Source: Chloroflexota bacterium
GTDB taxonomy: Bacteria > Chloroflexota > UBA6077 > CF-72
Length of the DNA: 21,166 nt
Assembly: GCA_019247135.1 (NCBI GenBank)
Contig: JAFAPL010000582.1
Location: 1-21,166 of the forward strand
Direction: 5' to 3'
Part shown: positions 13,643 to 21,159 of the stretch, piece by piece
How positions within the stretch are numbered: position 1 is the first letter of the stretch
Layout: each line of letters starts with the position of its first letter
Notes under the pieces: generated by a model
Databases searched by the model: none
What the model was told of the DNA's origin: nothing
Seen by the model: only the letters and a program-made list of their open reading frames with translations
Made by a program: the position numbers and the translations under genes

Positions 13643-14707
13643 TTAGACGCCGTGCGATGGCGGCGCGGTCGATGCGCGGCGTATCAGCTCGTTTGGCAGG
13701 AGCACGTTCGGCGCTCGCGTGTCGTGGTCGGCGGCACTGGCCGTACCGTGCTCGATGACATTCAGCAGCAAATCCGCGGCCTGCTCCCCGAGCTGACGGA
13801 TCGGCTGTCCGACTGTGGTGAGCGGCGGATTCGCCAGCGCGGCGAACGGGATGTCGTCGAAACCGACGATCGACACATCCTCCGGGATGCGCCTTCCCGA
13901 CGAGCGCGCAGCCTCGAGCGCGCCCAGCGCCATCAGGTCGTTCAACACGAAGACGGCCGTGAGGGACGGCGAGTGCTCCAGCAGCTCCTGCATCGCCAGG
14001 CGGCCGCCTTCGATCTGGTGATTGCCATACGTGACCGGCACGCCCGCCCGATCGACGGCGAAGCCGGCGTCGCGCAGCGCGTCCAGGAAACCTGCTTCGC
14101 GGTCGGCCATGCCTTCGTCGAGGGGCAGGGCGGAAACGACGCCGATTGCGCGGTGGCCCAGGTCGAGCAAGTGCTCGGCCGCCAGACGCCCACCCTGGCG
14201 GTTGTCTGCGCAGACGGTCGGCAGGTTCGCGAGCGGGCTGTGGATCAGCACGACCGACAGGCCTTCTTCGACGGCCTTGTGTAGCTCCGGGACGATCGGG
14301 CTCATCTCGTCGCCGAGGCAGTAAATAGCCCCCGCGAGCTGCTGCGAGCGCACCAGCTCGAGGTACGACAGCTCGCGGCTCGGGTCGTATTCGCTGTTGC
14401 CCAGGACGAGCGTGTACCCCCGATCGCGCACGCGATCCTCCGCGCCGTGCGCGAACGCGGGGAAATACGGGTTCGTGATGTCGGGAATGATCAGCCCGAG
14501 TGCAAACGGGCGACGCCAGACGAGGCTCTGTGCGACGCGGTTCGGCCGATACCCCAGGCGCTCGATGACGGCCTCAACGCGATGGCGTGTCTGGCCACTG
14601 GTTGGGCGCTTCCCCGAGAGCACATGCGAGACCGTGCTGATGGACACATTCGCGGCGCGCGCGACGTCGCGGATGGTGACGTTTCCCTGGCGGCCTTCGT
14701 GGCTCAC
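13643..14707 (-). CDS. LacI-family transcriptional regulator
   Basis: 354 residues from GTG 14707. The N-terminal LacI helix-turn-helix is unmistakable: VTIRDVARAANVSISTVSHVLSG (10-32), followed by the hinge helix LGYRPNRVAQSLVWRR (51-66), then the periplasmic-binding-protein-like sensor (GLIIPDITNPYFPAFAHGAED to the C-terminal SIVGFDDIPFAALANPPLTTV). Full length, no missing parts. Members usually repress sugar genes and bind palindromes near the promoter. Here the divergent neighbour is a methanethiol oxidase gene 127 bp away and the co-directional neighbour is an unknown acidic protein. A debranching enzyme gene is 2 kb downstream of the oxidase. The intergenic region shows a promoter for the oxidase, but I could not find a convincing LacI palindrome. 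Confidence 0.92.
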   Translation of the reverse strand: MSHEGRQGNVTIRDVARAANVSISTVSHVLSGKRPTSGQTRHRVEAVIERLGYRPNRVAQSLVWRRPFALGLIIPDITNPYFPAFAHGAEDRVRDRGYTLVLGNSEYDPSRELSYLELVRSQQLAGAIYCLGDEMSPIVPELHKAVEEGLSVVLIHSPLANLPTVCADNRQGGRLAAEHLLDLGHRAIGVVSALPLDEGMADREAGFLDALRDAGFAVDRAGVPVTYGNHQIEGGRLAMQELLEHSPSLTAVFVLNDLMALGALEAARSSGRRIPEDVSIVGFDDIPFAALANPPLTTVGQPIRQLGEQAADLLLNVIEHGTASAADHDTRAPNVLLPNELIRRASTAPPSHGV

Positions 14708-14772
14708 TCGACGGGCGGCATTCTACAGGTAGTGCTGCGACCCATCGTGCGTGTTCTGCGACCGGCGTTTCG

Positions 14773-14800
14773 TTGACGTGGTCGGTCGACTTTGTAGACT
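14773..14800 (+). promoter_or_regulatory. Sigma70-type promoter for the SBP56/methanethiol oxidase gene
   Basis: TTGACG (14773-14778, 5/6 to -35 consensus), a 16-bp spacer, and TAGACT (14795-14800, 4/6 to -10 consensus). The gene's ATG is 34 bp beyond the -10, with a GGAG ribosome-binding sequence at 14826-14829. It lies in the divergent space shared with the LacI regulator; on the opposite strand TAGAAT (14725-14720) could be a -10 for lacI but lacks a matching -35. Confidence 0.45.
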
Positions 14801-14834
14801 GCTAGACAAGACCGCTTCCACCAACGGAGTGCCC

Positions 14835-16238
14835 ATGGCGCGTGTGACGCCCGATCCTACCTTCTATCCTTCGCCGCGCTCCGCGATGCAGGCGCCCGCC
14901 GAAACGCTCGCCTACGTCGCCGTGCTCAATACCGCCGCCGATGGCGCTCGGAAACGTCCGGACGCGCTGGCCGTGCTCGACGTCGATCCCACCTCGTCCA
15001 GCTATGGCAACGTCACCGGCCGCGTCGAGATGCCGAACGTCGGCGACGAGCTACACCACTTCGGCTGGAACGCGTGCAGCTCGGCCCTGTGCCCGTACGC
15101 GCCGCATCCGCACCTCGAGCGACGATTCCTCGTCGTGCCTGGATTGCGCTCCTCCCGCATCCACATCCTGGACACGAAGCCCGACCCCCACAACCCGAAG
15201 ATCGTCAAAGTCATCGAGCCTGAGGAGCTGGCAAGAAAGACGGGCTATAGCCGCCCGCACACCAGCCACTGCGGGCCGGATGGCATCTACATGAGCGCGC
15301 TGGGCGCACCGAGCGGCGACGGTCCGGGCGGCATCTTCGTGCTGGATCACGAATCGTTCGACGTGCAGCGCGCCTGGGAGGCCGATCGCGGGCCGCAGCA
15401 CCTCGCCTATGACTTCTGGTGGCATCTCGGTCAGGACACGCTGATCTCGAGCGAATGGGGCACGCCGAACATGGTCGAGAACGGGGTCAACCCCGAGCTC
15501 CTGCTGGCCGGTAAGTACGGCCATCAACTGCACGTCTGGGATCTGCGTTCGAGGAAGCATCTCCAGGCGTTGGACCTGGGCGCGGACCAGCAGATGGCGC
15601 TCGAGCTACGGCCGGCGCACGATCCGAACAAGAGCTACGGATTCGTCAATACGGTCGTGTCGTTGACGGACCTCTCCTCGGCGATCTGGGTGTGGCACCG
15701 CAAGAACGGCGCGTGGGCGGTCCAGAAAGTAATCGACATCGCAGCTCAACCTGCCAGCGAAGAGCAGCTACCGCCGGCGTTGAAACCGTTCAAGGCCGTA
15801 CCGCCACTGGTAACAGACATCAACCTGACGCTGGACGATCGGTTCCTGTACGTCTCGTGCTGGGGCACCGGTGAGTTGCGGCAGTACGACGTCAGCGATC
15901 CGTTTGCGCCGCGCTTGACGGGGACCGTCACGATGGGCGGGATCGTCGAGCGTGCGCCGCATCCGGCGTCGGGTCCGCTGACAGGTGGCCCGCAGATGGT
16001 GGAGGTCAGTCGCGACGCGCGCCGCGTGTACATCAGCAACTCGCTGTACGCGTCGTGGGACGCCCAGTTCTATCCGCATGGCATTGGCGGCTGGGTTGCG
16101 AAACTGGATGCTGGACCAGACGGCGGCCTGGAGTGGGACGACAAATTTTTCGTGCCGTTCGCCGAAGGCGAGCGCCCGCACCAGATCCACCTGCAGGGCG
16201 GCGACGCATCGTCGGACTCGTACTGTTTTCCGAACTAG
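14835..16238 (+). CDS. Selenium-binding protein SBP56 / methanethiol oxidase (MtoX-like)
   Basis: 467 residues from ATG 14835, picked because a GGAG lies 5 nt upstream; the open frame extends further 5' without support. The N-terminus contains DPTFYPSPRSAMQAPAETLAYV. DELHHFGWNACSSALCPYAPHPHLERRFLV is the SBP56 fingerprint, with the Cys pair and metal-binding His residues. HTSHCGPDGIYMSALG and the C-terminal RPHQIHLQGGDASSDSYCF complete a seven-bladed propeller of typical length. Bacterial and human SBP56 proteins oxidise methanethiol to formaldehyde, H2O2 and sulfide. No copper chaperone (SCO1) or mauG gene is adjacent as in some mtoX operons; a polytopic membrane protein with intramembrane histidines follows instead. 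Confidence 0.92.
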   Translation: MARVTPDPTFYPSPRSAMQAPAETLAYVAVLNTAADGARKRPDALAVLDVDPTSSSYGNVTGRVEMPNVGDELHHFGWNACSSALCPYAPHPHLERRFLVVPGLRSSRIHILDTKPDPHNPKIVKVIEPEELARKTGYSRPHTSHCGPDGIYMSALGAPSGDGPGGIFVLDHESFDVQRAWEADRGPQHLAYDFWWHLGQDTLISSEWGTPNMVENGVNPELLLAGKYGHQLHVWDLRSRKHLQALDLGADQQMALELRPAHDPNKSYGFVNTVVSLTDLSSAIWVWHRKNGAWAVQKVIDIAAQPASEEQLPPALKPFKAVPPLVTDINLTLDDRFLYVSCWGTGELRQYDVSDPFAPRLTGTVTMGGIVERAPHPASGPLTGGPQMVEVSRDARRVYISNSLYASWDAQFYPHGIGGWVAKLDAGPDGGLEWDDKFFVPFAEGERPHQIHLQGGDASSDSYCFPN

Positions 16239-16330
16239 CACCCGAGCCCGCGTCGTGTGCCCCGTTGATCGGCCAGCAGCTCTGCTGAGGCAAGAGATGC
16301 CCATCAGCTATCTGAAGCGTTCAGAGTTCT

Positions 16331-16984
16331 GTGCCCGGCGAGCGCCGCGTGTTTGATTGGGCGACGCTGACGACTCAGTGGCCGTGGCTCGCGCTCGGCG
16401 TCCTCGGCGTGTATCACGGCCTCAATCCGGCCATGGGCTGGCTGTTCGCCGTCGCGCTCGGTTTTCTGCGAAAGAGCCGGCGCGCCGTCGTGGAAGCCCT
16501 GGTGCCCATCGCCATCGGCCACGAGCTGTCGGTCGCGGCGGTCGTCGGCGTGGTCGCAGCGACCCAAGCGATGCAGGTGCCAGACGTGCGGCCAGTCGGC
16601 GCCCTGGGGCTGATCGCCTTCGGCGTGTACAAGCTCAGAAGACCGCTGTCGCACCCGAAGTGGGTCGGCATGCAGGTGTCGCGGCGCGACCTCGTCGTGT
16701 GGTCATTCCTGATGTCGAGCGCCCACGGCGCCGGGCTCATGCTGTTCCCCGTGTTGCTCGGTTTGCCCGCGACGGCGCACGCGGAGGATCCCATCCCCGC
16801 CGGGCTGCAGGATGTGGCGGCGGTCTGCCTGCATACGGCCGCGATGCTGATCACCATGGCGGCGATCGCGCTGGTGGTCTACGAACGGCTAGGAGTGATG
16901 GTGCTGCGCAAAGCGTGGGTCAACGTCGATGCGATCTGGGCGGTGGCCGTGATCGTCGCGGGACTGGTGACGCTCTTCACCTGA
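16331..16984 (+). CDS. Six-helix membrane protein with intramembrane histidines, possible metal transporter
   Basis: 217 residues from GTG 16331 (GTG 16349 is possible). Hydrophobic helices lie at about 17-46, 56-78, 87-102, 122-146, 161-187 and 198-217. Histidines fall inside or at the edge of helices 1, 2, 4 and 5: His29 in YHGLNPAMGW, His64 in AIGHELS, His132 in SSAHGAGLML and His168 in CLHTAAM. H-G-L-N-P and G-H-E-L are reminiscent of metal-handling membrane families such as NicO/HupE, but I do not recognise the family. It lies 92 bp downstream of the methanethiol oxidase gene in the same direction; because SBP56 enzymes need copper, a metal-supply role is a hypothesis. Its last 106 bp overlap the convergent debranching gene antisense. 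Confidence 0.72.
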   Translation: MPGERRVFDWATLTTQWPWLALGVLGVYHGLNPAMGWLFAVALGFLRKSRRAVVEALVPIAIGHELSVAAVVGVVAATQAMQVPDVRPVGALGLIAFGVYKLRRPLSHPKWVGMQVSRRDLVVWSFLMSSAHGAGLMLFPVLLGLPATAHAEDPIPAGLQDVAAVCLHTAAMLITMAAIALVVYERLGVMVLRKAWVNVDAIWAVAVIVAGLVTLFT

Positions 16985-18330
16985 GTCGTGGCGCCGACGA
17001 GTCCGCGACGGCGGAGGATGCGCCAGACGCGCGTAGCGGTCCATCCCTGGTCCACCTGCGGTGGCTGCTCGAGTCGATTCGGTGCCCCATCCACCATCGC
17101 GTCGATCGTGTTCACATTCACGGCGATCCGCCCGTCCTCGTCGCCACGCAGGAACTCGGGGAAACACCCGGTCAAGCGGCAGGCAGCCAGAATGCGGCTC
17201 TCGAGGTTGTCGGCGGCCTGCACCGCGCCCCACCGCCGCAGGCCGTCGGCGATGACGCCAGTGTCCATCGGCCACACGGAGCCGTTGTGATACGCGCCGG
17301 CTCGGAAACGCGGCGCGGTGCTCGACTTGGTCCGAATGCCCGCGCCGCCGAGCAGGTCCGGTTCGAGCATGCGCGCCATGAGCCGCTCCTGGAAGACCTG
17401 CGCATCGTCACCTGCAAGCAACATGCTGTCCAGCACATGCCCGGCAGCAGAGGCGACGACGCGAGCACTTCGCAGAGTGCCGTCGGCCTCCGCGGTTACC
17501 GCGTGGGCGAACGTGGCCAGGTCGGGCTGCCAGAATTCCGCCAGGACGCGCGCCCGTAACCGAGCGGCGCGATCGCGCAGCCAGGCAGGCTCGAACACGA
17601 GCGACTCGTGTGAGTGAGCCAATAACTCGGCCGCGTTCATCAGCGCGTCGTAGGCGTAGGCCTGGACGGCAATCGGCGCGTACGGGCGCGTCGAAGAGTC
17701 GATGATCGCGCCATCGGCGTGGTGATACGAGTCGGGCGAATCCTCCCACACCTGGTTGGCGATGCCATTCGGATTCGACCGGCGCACCCACAGGAATCCA
17801 CTGCCACACGGGTCGTCCAGTCGGCCGACGATCCAGGCCGCCGCGGCCAGCAGGCTGTCACGCAGGGTGATCGAGCGCCACAGGCGATCGGTCAGCCGCT
17901 GGTCCAGGATGTCGTAGCCATAACGCCAGGTGTACGCGGCCAGCAGGTTGATCCAGTTGGGGGTGGTGTCGACCGCGCCGAAGTACGGAAACTCCCAGCC
18001 CGCCTCGACCAGCCGAATCGCGTGTGGATCCTCGGGACGGCGAAATTCATGCAGGATGCGCCCGGGCTCCTCCTCGCTGTTCGGGTTCGTCTGCACGCCC
18101 TGTAGCCTGGCGAGCTCCACCAGGGTTGAGCGTGCGACGGACGGAAAATCGTCGAGCAGGTCCATGGCCATGCGGATGGCGTCGCGGCCGAACAGGCAAT
18201 GGAAGAGGCTGTCCGCGCCCGCGGATGCGAGGAGCGGACCGTTGATGCCGAGGTCGGCGAGATGCTCGACGCGAGCGAGCTCGCACAGGACCTCGGTGAG
18301 ACGGCTGCTGATGGCGGCGAGAGTGTGCAC
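16879..18330 (-). CDS. Short glycogen-debranching-enzyme-like protein (catalytic (alpha/alpha)6 domain only)
   Basis: 483 residues from GTG 18330, with AAGGAA 10 nt upstream. It aligns by eye only with the barrel of the enzyme at 3648-5831: LFGRDA (46-51) matches LFGRDS, EEPGRILHEFR (87-97) matches EPGKILHELR, PYFGAVDTT matches PYYGTADAT, GIANQVWEDSPDS (189-201) matches GYENQAWKDSWDA, and AGAYHNGSVWPMDTG matches PYSYHRGSVWPHDN. The beta-rich N-terminal domain is absent, so substrate binding must differ. The probable acid Asp is kept. The last ~35 residues (Ser/Thr/Ala-rich, TSPATITATAQIAST) are antisense to the 3' end of the membrane-protein gene and look unlike protein-coding sequence under selection; a lost stop codon could explain the tail. 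Confidence 0.82.
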   Translation of the reverse strand: MHTLAAISSRLTEVLCELARVEHLADLGINGPLLASAGADSLFHCLFGRDAIRMAMDLLDDFPSVARSTLVELARLQGVQTNPNSEEEPGRILHEFRRPEDPHAIRLVEAGWEFPYFGAVDTTPNWINLLAAYTWRYGYDILDQRLTDRLWRSITLRDSLLAAAAWIVGRLDDPCGSGFLWVRRSNPNGIANQVWEDSPDSYHHADGAIIDSSTRPYAPIAVQAYAYDALMNAAELLAHSHESLVFEPAWLRDRAARLRARVLAEFWQPDLATFAHAVTAEADGTLRSARVVASAAGHVLDSMLLAGDDAQVFQERLMARMLEPDLLGGAGIRTKSSTAPRFRAGAYHNGSVWPMDTGVIADGLRRWGAVQAADNLESRILAACRLTGCFPEFLRGDEDGRIAVNVNTIDAMVDGAPNRLEQPPQVDQGWTATRVWRILRRRGLVGATTQVKSVTSPATITATAQIASTLTHALRSTITPSRS

Positions 18331-18703
18331 GGGCGGGGCATTCCTTAAACGTCGGTGACGGCCCCGAACCGCGCACTTTCGGTCACAGCCATGTCGCGAT
18401 TCGACGCTGAACCGGCGCTTCCGTGGCTACGGAACTACTTCAGCACCGCCCAGTAGCCCCGCGGTTGCGCGCTCGTCGCGGAGTTGTTCACGTCGGGCCG
18501 CGCATGCTCCGCTGTGCTGAGCCGCCCGGGAGCCGCATGGTTGGGCTATGCGCTCAAGGCCGACGCGCCAAGAAGCCCAACGCGCGGTACGGCTGCGCGA
18601 AGCGCCCTTCTTGCGGGGGGTCGCCACGGGAGCGAGCGCGCAGCGTAGCGAAGCAGCGAGCGGTGGCGGGGGGCCGCAGGCTCCCCCGATCCGTACTCTG
18701 CGA
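18331..18703. other. Gene-free, repeat-like region between debranching gene and STAND ATPase
   Basis: No convincing gene. The minus strand has short Arg/Ala/Ser-rich open frames that look like GC-rich noise. Visible structure includes inverted CAAGAAG/CTTCTTG (18569-18575 with 18607-18613), inverted CGCCAC/GTGGCG (18622-18627 with 18663-18668) enclosing an AGCG/GCGAGCG-rich stretch, and GCCGCGCATGC at about 18498, which reappears inside the third palindrome near 18757. GGAGTTGTTCACG (18479-18491) closely resembles GGAGTTATTCACG of repeat locus 1 and, as there, lies upstream of a minus-strand gene. Confidence 0.5.
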
Positions 18704-18775
18704 GCCAGCGGATCATGATCCGCTGGCCACGGGCGCTCATGAGCGCCCGTGCGGAGCCGCGCATGCGCGGCTCCG
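18704..18775. repeat. Three contiguous perfect 24-bp palindromes
   Basis: 18704-18727, 18728-18751 and 18752-18775 are each perfect 24-bp palindromes, abutting with no spacer, so their centres are exactly 24 bp apart (18715/16, 18739/40, 18763/64). Their sequences differ from one another (half-sites GCCAGCGGATCA, CACGGGCGCTCA, CGGAGCCGCGCA), but all are centred on CATG. The array begins 8 bp beyond the stop of the STAND ATPase gene. It could act as stacked hairpins ending that transcript, but no T-run follows, so it is not a standard intrinsic terminator. Confidence 0.95.
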
Positions 18776-18783
18776 ATCCAGAT

Positions 18784-21159
18784 CTACTTCAAATTCCGCG
18801 CTTCGTAGGCGCGATCGAGGTCGCCCAAGCGCTCGAACAGATCTGCCGCTTCGTCGGCCAGCTCCGTCGCTCTGAGAGAGGCGCCGTGACCGAGCGCAAC
18901 CCGTGCCTGCCCCAGGCGGCAATACGCCAGGATGGCGCGTGCGCCTGCGGTCACCGCCAACGCTTCGGCGGCCCGCAGCACCGCGGAGGCTTCGTCCAGG
19001 TCGCCCCGCTCGAGCGCGATCTCGCCGAGATCCTTCCGTACGTTCGCCTCGGTGACGGGATCGTCGAGGCCCATCGTGAGGACCTCTTCGTACAGCATCG
19101 AGGCGGCCTGCGGTCGGCCAGACTTTCTCAACAGATCAGCACGCGACGCCCGCGCGATGGCGACATCGTCACCGTGCCCGTGCGCGGCGAGCAGCGCTTC
19201 GGCTTCAGCAAGCAGTCGTTCGGCATCCGACACGTTGCCGCGCGCTCGGGTAGCGCGACCGAGCAGGCGCAGAGCGTGCCCGCGCCCGCGTGGCTCGGAT
19301 GCGGCGCCCAACAACTCGGCTGCCTCACGTGCACGCTGGGCCGCTTCGGCATACCCGCCGCTGCCGAGCTCGTAATGCAGCACGCCCAATCGATACAGAT
19401 TCCAGCCCTCGGCGCGCGCGTCGCCAAGCCGTCGAGCGGCCTCGATGGCGCGATGGAACAGCACTAACCCCTCTGACCACGCCCCGCCAAAGGAGAACAC
19501 GTTGCGCAGCCCGTGCGCGAGCTGCAGGATCGCGCGATCGAAGCTCGCGCCGGGCGGTTGCGCCTCGCGCTCACGCGCCTGGACGCTCGCCGCCTGGGCG
19601 ATGTTCATGATGTTGGGCAGCTCACGCTCGAGTCGCCCGAAGGACCGCCACTTGGCGACACCGCCACCCCACTCGTCGGCCAAAGCGGCGTAGTGCTCCG
19701 ACAGGCGCAGCAATGCGCGTCGCTCGGCTTGCGGGTCGAGCGGCAGATGGCTCCCGACGAACCCGCGCGTCACCGCGTGCAGCTCGTAGCGACGGCCGGC
19801 ATCGGTGGGCGCGCCACTGGATTCGAGCAGCGACGTTTCCAGCAGCTCATCCAGCGCGACCTGGGCGCTGTCGCCACCGGCGGCGAGCAGCGTCGCCCGA
19901 GCGGTCGGCGCCGCGAGCAGGGGCAGTGTGGCCAGCAGGTCCTGCGCACATGGCGAGAGGCCGGCGACGCTGGCCGCGAACATCTCACCGAAGACCTCGC
20001 CTTCGGCTCGGGCCAGGCGTTCGCGCACGCGCTCGACTGTCTGGCCACGCCGCAGTTGACCCACCGCCCAGCCCGCGAGCAGTGGGTAGTGGGCGGCCGC
20101 GGCCAGGGGGCTGGTCGCGGCTTGAGAGGCGGTCAACGGCGCACCGATGGCTACGGGCGCGGGCTCAGCCAGAGCGCGGCCCATTTCAGGCGCGCCCTGG
20201 CGTTCGGCTTCGGCCAGGAGCAGCGCGCGCACTGCGTCGGCCGCGAGCGGCTCCGGCATCAACGCGCGCACCTCGGCGGGCAATCGCCGACGCCCGGCAA
20301 CGACCGCTCTGCTGCGCACCGGGAGATCGGCCAGAAAAGCGAGTGTCGCCGAGTCACCACGATCGACGTCGTCGACGAACAGCAGCACCGCGCGTCGGCT
20401 CAGCAGGTCACGTACGGCCTGCCGCCGGTCCTCCAGCGTGCGCGCGAGCAGGCCAGGGTAATCCAGCGTGCGCGCGACCGCTTCCAGGAGCGTGCCGAGT
20501 CCGCTCCCGTCTGAACACGCCGCCCACACGAACGCCTCGAAGACGGGTACGGCTCCAGCCTCATTCGTCAAGGGCTCCCAAGATCGCGCGGCGAGCTCGC
20601 AGGCGTCGGCGACGGCGTGCAGCAGCGCCGTTTTTCCAGAGCCGCCCGGACCTTCCACACCGATCACGGTGCCGCCAGGCTCGCCCAGCCAGCGCAACAG
20701 CGTCGCCAACTCGCGTTCGCGTCCGACGAACCGCGCGTATTCGGGCATCGGACGGTTCGACGGCAGTGGGCGTTCGACGATTTCCAGCCAGACCCGTTCG
20801 GCAAACGCTGTGAACGCCTGGCGGCGATACCGATAGAAGGTCGACTCGTTGCTCGAGAGCTCCTGCCAGCGATGCTGTCCGACGACGTGCTGCCGCAATG
20901 TCGCGTGCAGCTTTTCGGAGTCGCCGAGCTCCGGATCGTTCAGCACTGGCTCGAACGCGTGGCCGACCTCTGGAGGTGGCGCGCGGAACCAGCGATCGGT
21001 CAACACCTCGACAGCCGCGCGGGGTGACGCGGCCCCGGTTTCGCGGAGGACGCGGGCGAGGCCGCCGCCGGCCGGAAACACGGGCTCTTCACCCGCCGCG
21101 AGCGTCATCAGCAGCTCGCGCACAGCGTTCAGAAAGCCCGCGTCCATCCTCTTCCGCAT
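18784..21159 (-). CDS. STAND/NB-ARC-type ATPase regulator with TPR tail
   Basis: 791 residues from ATG 21159, 7 bp from the window edge, so an upstream start cannot be excluded. The N-terminal ~130 residues contain NESTFYRYRRQAFTAFAERVW, a helical segment common in large Chloroflexota and actinobacterial regulators. RFVGRERELATLL (143-155) opens the ATPase. Walker A is GPGGSGKT (170-177), Walker B is AVLLFVDDVD (257-266), and SRAVVAGRRRLP resembles a sensor-1/RNBS-B strand. A winged-helix-like region (about 390-470) precedes a TPR array (about 520-790) with units such as AEGWNLYRLGVLHYELGSGG and AEAAQRAREAAELLG. STAND proteins switch by ADP/ATP exchange in signalling, regulation or defence. 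No effector domain is evident, so partner and output are unknown. Confidence 0.85.
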   Translation of the reverse strand: MRKRMDAGFLNAVRELLMTLAAGEEPVFPAGGGLARVLRETGAASPRAAVEVLTDRWFRAPPPEVGHAFEPVLNDPELGDSEKLHATLRQHVVGQHRWQELSSNESTFYRYRRQAFTAFAERVWLEIVERPLPSNRPMPEYARFVGRERELATLLRWLGEPGGTVIGVEGPGGSGKTALLHAVADACELAARSWEPLTNEAGAVPVFEAFVWAACSDGSGLGTLLEAVARTLDYPGLLARTLEDRRQAVRDLLSRRAVLLFVDDVDRGDSATLAFLADLPVRSRAVVAGRRRLPAEVRALMPEPLAADAVRALLLAEAERQGAPEMGRALAEPAPVAIGAPLTASQAATSPLAAAAHYPLLAGWAVGQLRRGQTVERVRERLARAEGEVFGEMFAASVAGLSPCAQDLLATLPLLAAPTARATLLAAGGDSAQVALDELLETSLLESSGAPTDAGRRYELHAVTRGFVGSHLPLDPQAERRALLRLSEHYAALADEWGGGVAKWRSFGRLERELPNIMNIAQAASVQAREREAQPPGASFDRAILQLAHGLRNVFSFGGAWSEGLVLFHRAIEAARRLGDARAEGWNLYRLGVLHYELGSGGYAEAAQRAREAAELLGAASEPRGRGHALRLLGRATRARGNVSDAERLLAEAEALLAAHGHGDDVAIARASRADLLRKSGRPQAASMLYEEVLTMGLDDPVTEANVRKDLGEIALERGDLDEASAVLRAAEALAVTAGARAILAYCRLGQARVALGHGASLRATELADEAADLFERLGDLDRAYEARNLK

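Noticed and set aside
12790..13758. 322-residue plus-strand frame beginning in repeat locus 2
   Set aside because: It is Pro/Arg/Ser-rich and antisense to the acidic hypothetical gene. The start within a repeat is intriguing (AGCRSSRPEH resembles AGCRFMSRSNH in locus 1), but the long remainder looks like a shadow.
18546..18764. 72-aa minus-strand frame through the palindromes
   Set aside because: Arg/Ala-rich, and its sequence is dictated by the palindromes; there is no start signal or domain. It could be part of a high-copy repeat that annotation pipelines call as a protein.
18704..18775. Standard rho-independent terminator for the STAND gene
   Set aside because: No T-run after any hairpin, three different stems, and exact 24-bp phasing, none of which is required of a terminator.
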